From: Aspergillus flavus
Taxonomy: Eukaryota; Ascomycota; Eurotiomycetes; Eurotiales; Aspergillaceae
Assembly: GCF_009017415.1 (NCBI RefSeq)
Contig: NC_092407.1
Location: 434,001 to 498,000 of the forward strand
Direction: 5' to 3'
Length of the DNA stretch: 64,000 bases
This document shows, piece after piece, positions 14,746 through 26,361 of this stretch (position 1 is its first letter; each line of letters starts with the position of its first letter). Position numbers and translations under genes: made by a program. The notes under the pieces were generated by a model. It saw only the letters and a list, made by a program, of their open reading frames with translations, did no database searches and was not told where the DNA came from.

Positions 14746-16058
14746 ATCGATATAAGTCTTCCTCGGAAATATGCTCATCTGAAATTTGTTAATTCTTTGG
14801 ATTCTTGAAGGGAAAATGATGAATGGTCACATACACGGTCCATTTTCCGTTTCGATGTATAAATCTGAGGGTTGGGGCGAGTGTCTTCCGCCCATCGAAC
14901 TTACCGAAAAAGCGCGTATAGTATGGCATTGACTGTATCCATTCCAATACTCTCGCAGGACTGAGTATCTCCAGTTTGTGGATACAATCTTGATCATACT
15001 GATGGTTGGTTGCTGTTGTTACCTGAGATCCCGCTGACCTGATGTCCGCAGGCGGGTCCGGATTTACTAACATTCCGTCTGGCATGTACATATACGCATG
15101 GATGATATGGCAAACAGAGACACTAGTAGACTTATCAAGTAAATAGTTATTTTGAAGTGATTCTTTCGGAATTATAGCTACTAATAAGAGTCCATTTTTC
15201 ACATGGGTGTTTCAATTACATTGTTCATCCATCCAAATATATATATTCACTCGGAGATGGGACCATGATACTTGCGTTTAGGACGTTTATGCAGCCGAAA
15301 CCATGGCTACTGTCTGGCTTACCCAAAATTTTCGGAACTTTGTCAGTTTTACAGACAATGCCCATAGATCATAGGTCGACATCGGCTGTAGAATATGTAC
15401 CAGAGTTTGGTAAGTTTGAAAATATCCCTTATCTTCATGAAGGCACTATGCAGAGATGTTCTGGTTGGTCCTAGTTATTCATCGTCCAGTTCTTGGAGTG
15501 TGCCCGAAGAAATATATCGTAGGAAGTTGTAAAGGTGTGAACTAGAGTATAGCCTTCACAAGGATGATGGGAGCGTCAGTAGCAGCTTCTCTGTGACGTG
15601 AGGTGAAATTTGGGGTGGAAGCTGAGGAGCGCGCTCGGGTTGGCAACGTATATCGGATTTTACACACGTCAATGTCAATCGCTAGCAGTCTCTAAATTGT
15701 ACTGCAAGAATTATTATTTGTCATTGACATCGGGGTTACATTTCCACTGATGCTTAGTCTTCGGCTCGGTGGAGCTGATGCCCATGTTTCATTGGGGCAT
15801 ATTTTGTCTACTGTTAATATGCGTCTGTTAACAGTGGGACTCGACGAACAAATCCTCGGAACCCACTAAGTAGAGTAAATTTAAGTTGGGTAATGACTCA
15901 TGTAATACCTCTTGTGGTAAGATAGAAGGCGGTTCCGCTAGTAACAACATTCCCCAGATGTAACCAGCTATAAACAGGCCTATTGTCGCGATTGTGGATT
16001 TGGAAATCAATATCATTATACTCACACCATTCAATCCTCGTACTATCCCATTGCCACC
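14746..16058. other. Intergenic with one unassigned 137-codon minus ORF
   Basis: A minus-strand ORF at 14789-15202 has no recognisable domain. It abuts the AIM9-like remnant and might be a broken 5' part of it or unrelated. The rest, 15203-16058, shows only short ORFs. Confidence 0.4.
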
Positions 16059-16390
16059 ATGCCCGGTGCACGTTTTGCTGCAAACCCTATAATTATACTC
16101 GGAGATGAGAGAGCCAGGATTGGCAGGCATGAGATCCCCTGTCGAATGGCCATTGATGACGTCGTTGAAGCGATTACCATTATTCGTCCAGATGGTCCAA
16201 CCGAGTACAAGTTCAGCAGAAATGTGCTATTTAATCCAGGAGAATCAGTTGAGTTAGACCCTTCGGGTGAGTAGGCCCAGGATCGTTAAGAGAAGTAAAC
16301 ATGACCAATAAGTGCAACTGTACAGATAAGGATTGTTGTATACTCTCAACTCGACGAGGTGACATATCTGTTGAGGTGCCAAAGGCATAG
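16059..16390 (+). CDS. Small uncharacterised two-exon protein (90 residues)
   Basis: The ATG sits in a near-ideal fungal/eukaryotic context (GCCACCATGC). Exons 16059-16266 and 16326-16390 are joined by a 59-base intron (GTGAGT...TACAG); the joined frame is exactly 91 codons and ends at TAG 16388-16390. The product has alternating hydrophobic stretches (NPIIILGD, AITIIRP, DCCILSTRRGDISVEV) suggesting a compact beta fold. It has no signal peptide and no family I recognise. It could be a fragment of a larger lost gene, but start context and splicing favour a real short gene. Confidence 0.45.
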
Positions 16391-16900
16391 ATGCTGTCTG
16401 GCCTAAGCGATCAAGGGAGTTTTACCTCGCGTGAATGGGAACGTCTTTTGGAAAACCTCGTTCTTATCTCTCGCGCCTTACTATGTTGCAGTCTTACCAA
16501 CATGGCCACAAGCACATACGCGTGTCGGTCAGAAACCACCAATGTTGGGGTATATACGCATCTTGTATTGGAAAGGCTTTCCAGCATGAATGACAAGTAT
16601 TATGTTTTGACGATTTGACACTTTTTACCTTGCACTTCCTAGGGCTGTTAGCGGCAACGGGCCGCAGGGAGGAAAAGTCGCGGAGACTTTTAGTAATCAG
16701 GCCGACATGGCGCAATCGCCGTCGGGCTTTATTGGTTATGAGGTCGGCTAACTCGATGGGACTTAGTAATGCCATGCAATCCTTCTAGAATATGCACCGG
16801 TGCCTCGTATTTATTTATACTGACATGATCATCTTGGATTTAGTCAATTCACTGACCATCTACTATTCATACTTACTTACTACACATCAGAGAGTCCAAT
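16391..16900. other. Intergenic, nothing recognised
   Basis: About 510 bases between the small two-exon gene and the AsaB-like gene. Short ORFs on both strands overlap and look random. Confidence 0.5.
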
Positions 16901-17743
16901 ATGTCTTCACCAGCAAACAACCCACGAGTACCACGCGGTCCAGTCGAGGCTGAGATAGTCTTTTATAAAGACCCCGCGGATGGCTCTGCTCCCTTCAACT
17001 ACGTGGAGGAGCCACCGGAGGGACAGCCTCAGCGCAACTATAGCGAAGCTGTCCACAAAGTTCATATTACGGATATCCGAGGGCAAGAAGATCAGTTCAC
17101 GTTAGATCGCGACGCATTCCAAGTTTTACGAGACATCCCTTCACAAACGACGTACGAGACATTCAATTCAGACGATGCCATCAAACAGTTATATTACCCT
17201 GAGGTAGAAAAGCTACTCCTGGAAAAGGTTCCCGGAGCACACAAAATCATCATTTTTGATCACACCATCCGACGAGCCGATCCCAAAGCGTCACGCCAAC
17301 CCGTCCGACAAGCCCATGGGGACCAAACTAAATGGTCCGCAGCGCAGCGAGTCCGTCGACATGTTCCTGATCCAGAGGAAGCGGAAAAACTGCTTCAGGG
17401 ACGGTATCGTATTATCAACGTCTGGAGGCCGATAAATGGCGCGGTTGAATCGTTCCCTCTGGCTTTTGCCAGCGCTGCAACTTTGGGCGACAGGGACTTC
17501 GCCAAAATTGAACATCGCTATCCTCATTTTAGTGGTGAGATCATGGGCGTGAGACACAATCCAAAGGCAGAGTGGAAGTATCTTTCCGGAGTGGATGATG
17601 ATGAGAGACTGCTTCTGAAGTGTTCGGATACGGAGGAGGGCATGGCCGAACGTGTCCCTCACACTGCCTTTGTCGATCCTCGCACGGCTCCCGATGCCAA
17701 GGGACGGGAAAGCATTGAAGTGAGAACCATCGTCTTTGGATAG
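16901..17743 (+). CDS. AsaB/CmcJ-like hydroxylase-desaturase family protein
   Basis: Intronless, 280 residues, the normal length for this fungal family, whose members include the AsaB-type enzyme of aspergillic acid biosynthesis and CmcJ-like proteins. Recognisable blocks: an N-terminal IVFYKDPADGSAPFNYVEEP, then FDHTIRR (about residues 124-130), RYRIINVWRPING (about 168-180), and a C-terminal HRYPHFSGEIMG...WKYLSG segment. His and Asp residues in the FDHTIRR and VWRP blocks are usual in the family. Related genes often lie in secondary-metabolite clusters; no synthase is in this window, though a glutathione transferase lies about 1.7 kb downstream. Substrate unknown; probably cytosolic. Confidence 0.82.
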   Translation: MSSPANNPRVPRGPVEAEIVFYKDPADGSAPFNYVEEPPEGQPQRNYSEAVHKVHITDIRGQEDQFTLDRDAFQVLRDIPSQTTYETFNSDDAIKQLYYPEVEKLLLEKVPGAHKIIIFDHTIRRADPKASRQPVRQAHGDQTKWSAAQRVRRHVPDPEEAEKLLQGRYRIINVWRPINGAVESFPLAFASAATLGDRDFAKIEHRYPHFSGEIMGVRHNPKAEWKYLSGVDDDERLLLKCSDTEEGMAERVPHTAFVDPRTAPDAKGRESIEVRTIVFG

Positions 17744-18176
17744 AGTGAGGAGGGATATTATAAACTGATATTATGTCAATCGTTTTCGGTCTCGTGGCAT
17801 AACTTGGTTTTTTCATGATGGATACTACATACAACAATGTCTTAAGTTGTCTAGCTGGGATATACCCCATTTTAAACCACCCAGTATAACGAGTTATGTT
17901 GTGGCTCACAATTTAGCACAATTCCATGTCTGATACAAAGAGACGACTTCCCGTTCTGTTTTAGCGCCTGCACCGCGTGCCCCTTTGCCCAGAGCAAAGT
18001 CACTCTCTCTTCCTACCATCCTGGTGAGCACATTCGTTCCCTTTTGCCTTTCATCATCTCCAAATCCATCATGGCATATGAACTCATGGAAGAGGATCTT
18101 GATCGCGAGTCGGAGTGGAACCCCACCCCAGTCCCGGGCGGCGAAGAATCCCAACCCTGCCGTGCTCTAGGCTCTC
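17744..18176. other. Intergenic; possible upstream exon of the ankyrin-like ORF
   Basis: An ATG at 18071 opens a short acidic frame (MAYELMEEDLDRESEWNPTP) that is out of frame with the ORF at 18177. It could be an upstream exon, but no convincing splice pair was found. Confidence 0.35.
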
Positions 18177-18659
18177 ATGACCTATTACCACAAAGGATTC
18201 AGTCGCTTGAATGAAATGTCTGCTGATGAGCGGAGGATTCTGGAGGCATACTCACCCAACAACGTTATATGCGGGGCGATATGGGGAAGCCATGAGTCTC
18301 CACTGACCGCGGCCATCATCATGAAATCCACGCAGAATGTGAATATCCTCCTCGAGGCTGGCGCAGATATCGATGGCATATCAGCTGAGGACTTACCAGA
18401 CTATTCAGTTCGGATCCTGCGCGGCCTTGATGCTGATATCGATATCTCCAGTTTTGGCTCTGTTCCTTTTAGAGCACAGCTTCTTGCGACCGCAAAGGCC
18501 AAAGGGGTCGAATACCAAACGGCACCGCTGACCCCCGTCGAATTGGTGCGTGAGATGGAAGGAGGGGAGGACGTCTGGGAAAATGCCACAAACCAGTGGG
18601 GTTTCACTCCGAAGCAATTAGCTGAGGAGACGGTGGTGGATAATTGCAGAGATGCGTAG
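18177..18659 (+). CDS. Short ankyrin-like protein or gene fragment
   Basis: A 160-residue ORF. Residues about 40-65 (SPLTAAIIMKSTQNVNILLEAGAD) match one ankyrin repeat (PLTAAI...NILLEAGADI), and a weaker second unit ends the protein (NQWGFTPKQLAEE). A single complete repeat is too little for a stable ankyrin domain, so this is either a fragment of a larger lost gene or a short member. No signal peptide. The start is simply the first ATG; see the possible upstream exon noted in the preceding interval. Confidence 0.45.
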   Translation: MTYYHKGFSRLNEMSADERRILEAYSPNNVICGAIWGSHESPLTAAIIMKSTQNVNILLEAGADIDGISAEDLPDYSVRILRGLDADIDISSFGSVPFRAQLLATAKAKGVEYQTAPLTPVELVREMEGGEDVWENATNQWGFTPKQLAEETVVDNCRDA

Positions 18660-19414
18660 GTGGTCGAGGAAGCCTTCTCTGCTTTATAGTTTGGTCATCA
18701 TTGCAACGACTATATCAAGTTTTGACACGTGAATTTGATCATGCATGTTCTCGAATAATTGGTCACCTCCGAATTCTCTATAATAACATTTGTCAGAGTG
18801 CTCTCTATGTTGAATGAGCGTTTAGGACACAAATTCGATCCTTAGCGACCAATGGCCTGTATATCTAAGTTTATGGATATATTGCCGAATCTGGAATTAT
18901 ATCTGTTATCCATTACTTATTGTCAGGCAACGTAGTAATTGGGAAAGGGCCCCAGCATTTCCTCACTGATCCTTGAGGAAAGAGTTTCATAGCACGGCTA
19001 CTGGGTTTTCCAGTACGCTACTAGTGGGAGTAAGCTTGGCAAGTGATACCTTACTTCTGCCTCTCGTAGTCCGATCAAGCTCGCACGTTGGCTTCTTCAA
19101 TCCTGTGGATTAAATGGCGTAAGTGAAGTAGTCTAGGCAGTGTTCGAAACTCGGACTATACTATTAATAATTCCAGGCGCTGCGAGATATATCTCACTTC
19201 TGGCAGTATGAGGAGAAGCTGCGCGAGCCACCGTGTTCAACGTTCTGTTGTCAAACGTACACTCTCTATACAATATGAGAATAAGCCTTTTTATGTTCGA
19301 TATGATACATTGCACTGAAATCGGAGCAAGAAAATGATATTTGAATCCTCCCCGGGTCCTGTTAGGAGTGTATTGCCGACGGGCTTTTAGAATTCCCCCG
19401 ATCAACTGTACACT
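18660..19414. other. Intergenic, nothing recognised
   Basis: About 750 bases downstream of the ankyrin-like ORF and of the convergent glutathione transferase. Only short ORFs without family features. Confidence 0.5.
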
Positions 19415-20086
19415 TTACAAACCAGTCTGATTCTTGATCGACTCCTCAATCGCCCGATCCTGATCCGAAAAAACCTTCTTAACAGAAGGCCTCTCACTCA
19501 ACTTCTTGAACCACGCTGCAGCATGAGGAAAATCCCTATCCACGTTCTCCGCATCCGTCGCATACTTCGACACCCATCGTTGCCAGGGCATGAAACATAA
19601 ATCAACATAAGTGCACTTATCCCCAACCAACCACTCTCTATTCTTCAAAACGGAATCCAAAACCCCAGTCACACGCCGCATCTCATTCCCATACCGCTCA
19701 ATAACACTGGGCAGACGTTCCGGATGGGCACGGTTGAACCACCCAGCCTGTCCGTAGTACGGGCCTTGACCAGAAACTTGGAAATGCAGCCATGCCTTGG
19801 TTTCATATTTGGTAGCGAAGTCAGTGTAGCTGAGCTCGTGCTCGGTATCGTAGTTATCGATGAGGTATTCCACGATCGCGCCGGATTCCCAGAGTGTTAT
19901 GTTTTTGTTGGGGTCTTCGATGGCGGGGAGACGGCCGTTGGGGTTTAGTTTGATGAAGGGTTCTTTTTTAACGTCTTGGAAGCTGACGAAGCGGGTTTCG
20001 TAGGGGAGGTTTAGCTCTTCCAGGATGATGGCTACCTTCCAGGGGTTTGGACCGTAGGGGTGGGAGTAGAGGATTATGGGCTGCAT
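19415..20086 (-). CDS. Glutathione S-transferase, Ure2/GTT-like
   Basis: Intronless, 223 residues, standard length. The thioredoxin-like N-terminal domain begins PIILYSHPYGPNPWKVAIILEELNLPYE and includes the cis-proline/glutathione region NPNGRLPAIEDP (about residues 49-60) and LWESGAIVEYL. The all-helical C-terminal domain carries EWLVGDKCTYVDLCFMPW, the conserved N-capping region. It belongs to the fungal Ure2-like class: an Asn and Pro, not Tyr or Ser, sit in the active-site loop. Probably a cytosolic detoxification enzyme conjugating or reducing electrophiles with glutathione. Confidence 0.9.
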   Translation of the reverse strand: MQPIILYSHPYGPNPWKVAIILEELNLPYETRFVSFQDVKKEPFIKLNPNGRLPAIEDPNKNITLWESGAIVEYLIDNYDTEHELSYTDFATKYETKAWLHFQVSGQGPYYGQAGWFNRAHPERLPSVIERYGNEMRRVTGVLDSVLKNREWLVGDKCTYVDLCFMPWQRWVSKYATDAENVDRDFPHAAAWFKKLSERPSVKKVFSDQDRAIEESIKNQTGL

Positions 20087-20915
20087 TTTGATATTGGTTT
20101 TCAGTAGACGTGAGTTGCTTGGATGGAGGGTAGAGAATAGTTGTTGTTGGTTAGTTACTAGACTCCTACGGCAGATGATATTATTTATTTCTTCAAGCGT
20201 GTTATTAAAATGATCACGGTGCAGTGCTACATGTCGTTCTGTTAGGGCTATCTGGACGCCGGCCCGGACGTCGGTGATGCCTCATTTGGTTGGTGTTTAT
20301 GAGACATCGCCGAGCTCCACAGATGCTTTATCAGCGTGATATGTCAGCAGCATCGTGTTCATCCGGTCAGTGAACAAAAGGAGGGTGACAATTATGCAAA
20401 TCTCTATCGTTAGCTCCGGCTTGGGATTCCTTGAAAATCACACTACAGGTCATTGCCACATGAGGGTCGGCGTCTGGTGGGACCAGTTCGGCGTTTGCCC
20501 ATATGCCGAAGTCACCAATTTATCAGATCCACTCGGTGCGCAGTTCGGCATGCCTACAATTTCTTAAATATCAATGCATACAGTTTCAATTAATGGTTAA
20601 GCACCTTATGTACATAGGAATTATTGGAGTGTTGTGAGCTTTACATTAGAGACCATGTGGTGACGATACGCGCTCGAGTAGGCTCAACTTGTTTTCAACT
20701 TCCTTTACCCATAATGACCCCCATTACAATAACACCTTTAGCCCCCCCCCATATAATTGACTCATAGGCCTATCTACGATCATCGTTATCTTAGCGACCG
20801 ACTAAAGCCGAGTTAGTCCACACAGGCTTCACAGCTCCTACACCATGATTTACACCTTACGGCCTCACTTTTGTGATATGTCGCAACCGAGTTCTATATT
20901 AACACCGCAGTAACA
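20087..20915. other. Divergent intergenic region with a poly-C tract
   Basis: About 830 bases between the divergent glutathione transferase and the PLP-enzyme remnant. No gene seen. A run of ten C lies at about 20743-20752. Confidence 0.5.
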
Positions 20916-22150
20916 ATGTCCAACGACAGCCTCGCCACCCAGGCACTCCATGCCGACAATGGCCTAGACGGCAAGTCAGATATCGCTCTGCCAATCCATC
21001 TCAGCACAACCTTCCGGTACGTCTACAATACAGACCAGGATGAATCTCTGCGCGGACCAGCAGTATGTCACTCCACGGCATTTCCTCATCAACCATGCAC
21101 AAACACTAGAGCACGAATACTAATAAGTTCATGGTTTGGAACCTTCTGCTACTCCCGAGACCGCGCCCCAACCCGCACCCGGCTGGAAACAGTCCTCTCA
21201 GCACTCATCCACGGCCCAACACTAACATACGCCTCCGGTCTAGCCGCCGTACATGCATATCTCGTATTCCTCAAACCGAAACGCATAGCCATCGGCGATG
21301 GATACTACGGCAGCCTTCAGGTAGCAAATCTACACCAACAGCTAACCGGCTGTGAGATCCTGGGCTTCGACCAACTGGACGCTCTCGAAGCAGGGATGTA
21401 ATCCACCTCAAAACACCGATTAAGCCAACAGGGGAAGCACTGAGTATCCGACGATCCGCAGATGAGGCACACAAACGTGGAGCATACCTAATAATTGACT
21501 CTACATTAGGACCACCAGGTCTCCAGGATCCGTTTGCGCTGGGCGCAGACATTATCATGCACAGTGGGACGAAGTATTTCGGTGGTCATTACGATCTTCT
21601 CTGTGGGACGTTGTCAATTCAGCCTGCTAGAGAAGAAAGCTGGTTCAAGACTCTACATGAGCAGCGGACTATTCTTGGTAGTGTACTCGGGAGCATGGAG
21701 GTGTGGCTTGGATTGCGGAGTCTTCGGACGTTGGAATTGCGGGTTCGACGACAGAGAGAGAATGCTACTGCTTTGGTGCTCTGGCTTTATGAATGTTTGA
21801 AGACTGAGTTTGATTATGTGGTTAAGAAGATTGTTGCTGCTGTGAGACATGCCAGTCTTCAGGAGGGGGATATGGATTAGTTGCGAGAACGAATACCGCA
21901 TGAGTTTGGGCCGGTGTTTGGTACTGAGATGAAGACGGAGGAGATGAGTCGTAGACTATCGGGATTGATGCGTTTGTTTCAACATGCGACTAATCTTGGT
22001 GGTGTGGAGAGTCAGATTGAATGGAGGAGGCTGCTGGATGTGTCAGCGAAGCCGACTCTTCTTCGGGTTAGTATTGGGGTGGAATATTTGGAGGATCTGA
22101 AGAGAGACTTGCTTCAGGGATTCGAGGTGTTAAGACATGAAATCGGGTAG
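20916..22150 (+). pseudogene. Cys/Met-metabolism PLP enzyme (cystathionine gamma-lyase/synthase type), disrupted
   Basis: Fold-type I PLP enzyme of the trans-sulfuration family. The first frame reads from MSNDSLATQALHAD through PIHLSTTFRYV, YSRDRAPTRTRLE, LTYASGLAAVHAY and GDGYYGSLQVA to LDALEAG. It then hits a stop at 21399-21401 because one G is missing at about 21392-21396. Restarting one frame over continues with VIHLKTPIKPTGEA, the cofactor-lysine region IIMHSGTKYFGGHYDLLCG (Lys in SGTKY) and on to QEGDMD. There a TAG (21878-21880) replaces the Trp usual in relatives. Coding-like sequence resumes to 22150. A segment around 21063-21127 also lacks a clean intron solution. Either a pseudogene or, for the indel only, a base-call error. 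Confidence 0.8.
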
Positions 22151-22390
22151 CACTCGAAGAAAGTAGGTGTCTCTTAAATTTCGACTTGTAAGAGCTATAA
22201 CAATCTCTTGTGACAAAAAATGATAACTTTGCCTCATGCTTTTGTCATTTCACGCTTGGAAGTGATAAGAATCAACAGGTAGAGCTAGTTCATTTACATA
22301 TTCGGCATGAGGTCTGGTAAGTCTAAGAGTAATGCTTCAGGTATACACCCTCTTAAGTTACAGGAGTAGGAAGGACATATCTTCCTCTAA

Positions 22391-24569
22391 CTACAACACC
22401 CTCAAACCAACAAAGTCAGGCCCGTACGACGTGAATCCACTTTCACCACCCTCGTTTCCGATGACAACGTCATTGTCCCCATCCTTCCAACCCTCAGTGA
22501 GCACCCCTATCGTCGCCGTATCCCACCACCCTTTTCCAGGTCCAAACAACTCACTATGCTGACCACTCAAAGGAACCTCAATTCTGACTGGCTTGTTACC
22601 ATTAACGCTCACAGTCAGGTTCCTAGAGTTGGACCCCCAATCCCAAGCCGAATCAAATGCAACATCGTTATTGATGTAGTCGATCGCCAGATACTTCGTT
22701 CCGGCAGTGGCGGGGATCACAGCCCGAGCTGTGCCGTTCGTACTGATGTTTCCTATCTTAGATCCAACTGGCTGACAATAACCTGCACCACAGGAGACAG
22801 TATCCGCATCTCCGATTGTTGTGAAGGCTGTATTCGGAAAGTATGTGCCATTGGGAGGGGTGATTGTGATCGCGTCGACGGATTGCGGGGACACAATTGT
22901 AATGGAGTTCGATGAGCCAGCCAGTAGGGGTATTTGTGCTGATGCTTCGGTGCCCGATGCAGACACCTGTGCCGTAATGGTCTTATTACTTGCCGTCGAT
23001 TGTATTTTCACATCGCTAGAGGAGCTTGCTTCGGATAGTTTTACTGTGATGTTATACCTGAAACTTGTGGTGACGCCGTAGATCGATTCAAATGTAGTCG
23101 AAGAACTGATAGCAGGGTTAGATCAGCATGAAAGACAAGGCATGCAAGCCATTACTCACCCAGTTGACGTAGCGAACGTATCACCCGGGTATTGACCAGA
23201 AGCTGTGGTATCCTGAAGCTCGAGTAGTATCGTTCCATGTCCCTGAACCTTTGCTGTATAGGAAGTTTTAACATTCTGCGCAGTAGTTCCATCCCAGATA
23301 TTCTTCACTGTGCCGGCATACTGTAAGCCAATATCAGGGAGGTCCAAAGTAAGATCTCTAGATTCGTTCCTCCAATTTATCAAAGCCGCCACGGTACGAC
23401 CACCAGATAGGGGCCCACTCCAAACTTCATAGCCTTCCTCCGTCCAACGTCGCCGGAGACTAGCACTCACACCCAATGAATCCTGGTTGTAACCAATAAT
23501 ATCCGCCTGCTTCAATATCTGTAAGGACTCGTCATTTATAGAAGTCTCATCGTCTTTCAACGCAGCCCCAATAGTCAAGGGACTCTTGAGAATTGCCCAC
23601 AGAGAGAAATGAGTTTGTTCTTCGGGAATAGACAGTATATCGTTGCCCACAAAAAGCATGTCCAAGTCCGGCCATTGTCCAGGTCCAGCAAAGCTGGTTT
23701 GAGGAACAGCTTGGTTCAACGTTCGGTAGATCGCCCTCCAGTGGGGGATAATATCATTGCCGATTCGCCACGAGTGACCGAGCGCGGGTGCCCATCGTGC
23801 TGGGAAATCAATGCCCCATTCACAGACTTGAAATACCATAGAGCGATTTTGTGCTGCGAGGGCGCGCGACATGTTTGCGAATCTTGGCTGCGGTGATGTG
23901 CTCGGTTCGTAGTTTACGTTTGGGTACCCTGTTGCAGCGTCGGAATAGCAGTTGTCGTCTATAATCCCGATGCATTAGTAGTTGGACGGCTGCAGATAGA
24001 AAGGGTAGTGTACATTTTAGAGAGTCAACCTCCCAAGATGCAAAGGTCCTCGCATCCTGATCCTCGTAGTCTATGGAAAGTTATCAGTACTTGAGATCCA
24101 GCTCGTCGAGAAATACATACATAGACTGCCGACATTATCGGGCGGACTGCCGCATAGCTTGATTCCCGAATCCTGATAAACACCGAAAAGAAGGTCGAGG
24201 TCATGAAGGTACTTCCCAAGCGCGGGGAAGCCTTCTGGGAACAAGGTTTCATTCCAAGTCAAGGATCCGTCAGACAGTCGATCCGCAACGGTCCAGCCAC
24301 AGTCAGTAGTGACATATCGATACCCTAGCGAGGCCAATCCTAAATCCACTAAGGCTTGGGCGTTAGAACGCACGATAGTTTCGTTTGGGGAACATGAGTA
24401 GTGATTGTAGGTGTTCCATCTGCATTGTCAGCTTTACTCTATTTATAGGGTTCATCAATCCCTACCCCATCTGAGGCGTCCGTGCGAGCCCATTGTCCAA
24501 CCGCGGTTGGAGATGCGGATGCCCCAGCGCAGCTGGTAGTAAGGACAGATAAAAGATCTTTGGTAACAT
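22391..24569 (-). CDS. aglD: Secreted alpha-galactosidase, GH27 (AglD-like)
   Basis: Hydrolyses terminal alpha-1,6-galactose from galactomannan and raffinose-type sugars outside the cell. Five exons on the minus strand: 24569-24466, 24419-24121, 24070-24014, 23958-23160 and 23105-22391; introns are 46-55 bases and the sum is 658 codons (657 residues), matching long fungal AglD-type enzymes. A signal peptide (MLPKIFYLSLLPAALG) starts it. GH27 signatures: TPQMGWNTYNHY (31-42), TDCGW (73-77), nucleophile Asp155 in SLKYDNC, acid/base Asp222 in WRIGNDI, and GPGQWPDLDML. About 300 C-terminal residues form beta-rich domains (residues about 370-657) ending in GPDFVGLRVL, with several N-glycosylation sequons. 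The symbol is by similarity only. Confidence 0.92.
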
Positions 24570-25553
24570 TTTGGCATGGCGTTGTGCAGAGCCCTGGTTC
24601 GGGATCAGCCTCAGTTGAAAAGAAAAAAACACAGGGTCAACATACTACTGGGGTCTAACTTATAGCAGCTCAAGATGCCCCACCCCCACACCGAGGGGTG
24701 CGGAGACATTATGATTACATGTCCTGCAGCTTCTTACTTGTTAGAGGTTTGGTTCTCTTTATTTTACAAACCCCATTCCCGACCTTGATTCCCTTGCGGA
24801 GAAGCGCCGATGTATCAGCCAAGAAGACTCATTCATTGCCGTCTTCGATTTTTCTTCTAGTCTAGATAAAGAAAGCATTAGGATAATCGCTTATTCTTGT
24901 AGGCATACCTTGTCAACTATAGTATGGGATGTGCCGATTGGAGGGAAATCGGATCCGTGCATCGGGAATTTGCCTTTTCGGGATTGCAGATCAGAGGTTC
25001 GCGCTCCTTTATGCCAGGCTAGGTAACTCCCCGCTTGTATCACTCTGAATGAACTCTGAATGAACTCTCCAATTGGGTTCAAACTGACATCCTCCCTCGC
25101 TATGGAATCAAAGAGACATTCCTGGTTACCAATCAGCCAACGCAGATGTAGGAACTTTCTCATGGTTAAAGGATCTCAGGTCAATTAAGATACCTACCCA
25201 AAGACAGTTTGCATATGAGTGCTAACTATAATCTGTAGCTGGTGTAATGACACAGAACTTAATGAAGGCTCATGGTGCCTCTAATATCGCAGGAAAATGC
25301 TTCCGCAGTTATTAGCATAGACTATGTCCTGAAGAACTGTTCATTGCCTGCTATGATAAGATGAACACTAGCACCCTCCGCTGAAAGGCGAGACTGAGGG
25401 GCAATAAAGAGAATGGTAAAAGAATGAGTGTAATATGGCCGCAATATTCCCATTCCTGAGTTAGTCCTGTGGGATGAGACCAAGGCCTATTCGAGCCAAT
25501 TTAAATTCCTATCCATCATGTTAGCTCCTATGAGGGTCACGCTTAGGAGCTCC
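24570..25553. other. Intergenic, nothing recognised
   Basis: About 1 kb upstream of the alpha-galactosidase start; its promoter lies at the left end. Short ORFs only. Confidence 0.5.
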
Positions 25554-26285
25554 TCAGCAGAAAGCTACACCTACATCGAACCCCATCAGCACAGAAAACA
25601 CATCGGATGCCTCACTCATGTCAAGGACCCAGCAGCTCTTTGTAATCTTCCCGATCCAAGAACAGTCTGTTGTGCTGGTGTTGAACTTGATAGCGTGAAT
25701 ACCTTCGTTCGACATCGCTATCTTAAACCCTCTGAGTGATCGGATATCTTGCTTTATACGGCCCGGAGAACTAATGTGCCCTACTCTCACCGTTTTGTTT
25801 TCTCCAGTAAATTCAATACCAGTTATGAAGGTGTTGTGCCCATCCTCGAGAACGGACACTGCGATTTGTCTCAAGGAATGTGGAAGCGAAAATCACCCGA
25901 GGTAGGTGAGCGATGCCTTGTAACCGAAGCACGAGGGCCAAGAAGATGGCCAATGAAGTCTGGTGTCGGTACAACCACTAATCAAACGGCAACGCCACCA
26001 GATATCTTGCCTCTCTAGCAGTCTTTGTGATAGAACCTTCTCATGTGTCCAGTAATACAAGAGGTGCCAGTTTCCTCTGCGTGGTATCTTTGGCGGACCT
26101 CCATCAGGAGAACCGAGAAAACAGCGATCGCCATGACACTCGAAACGAGTTTTCCAAAAGGATTGGCTAAAGAATATCCCACCCATAGATTGAGATGCGA
26201 GACGAAGATTATAAAAATCGGATGTAGGGAGGTATGAAGCAATTTCGCGGCGGAGCTCTTGAGGCAAGCTGTGGAAGACAGCCAC
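25554..26285 (-). pseudogene. F-box protein (DUF7600-like), truncated by a stop
   Basis: The minus strand opens with a canonical F-box (SLPQELRREIASYLPTSDFY) followed by the block typical of a large fungal F-box family (FWKTRFECHGDR, then LLERQDIWWRCR). The frame meets TGA at 25893-25895 after KASLTYLG. Coding-like sequence of the same family continues in the same frame (LRQIAVSVLEDGHNTFITGIEFT and on) to 25554. A CGA-to-TGA change is the simplest cause. Even read through, the product of about 243 residues is shorter than typical relatives, so the 3' end is probably lost too. An intron skipping the stop would be about 38 bases, too short to favour. Confidence 0.65.
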
Positions 26286-26345
26286 ATTTGCTTCATTACG
26301 CTCTTGTCGTAGCCTGCGGACTCTATTACTTGGCTTCGGTGGGAG

Positions 26346-26361
26346 AGGGGGGGGGGGGGGT
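26346..26361. repeat. Poly-G homopolymer
   Basis: An uninterrupted run of more than ten G bases just upstream of the F-box remnant start; a likely length-variable or error-prone site. Confidence 0.8.
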
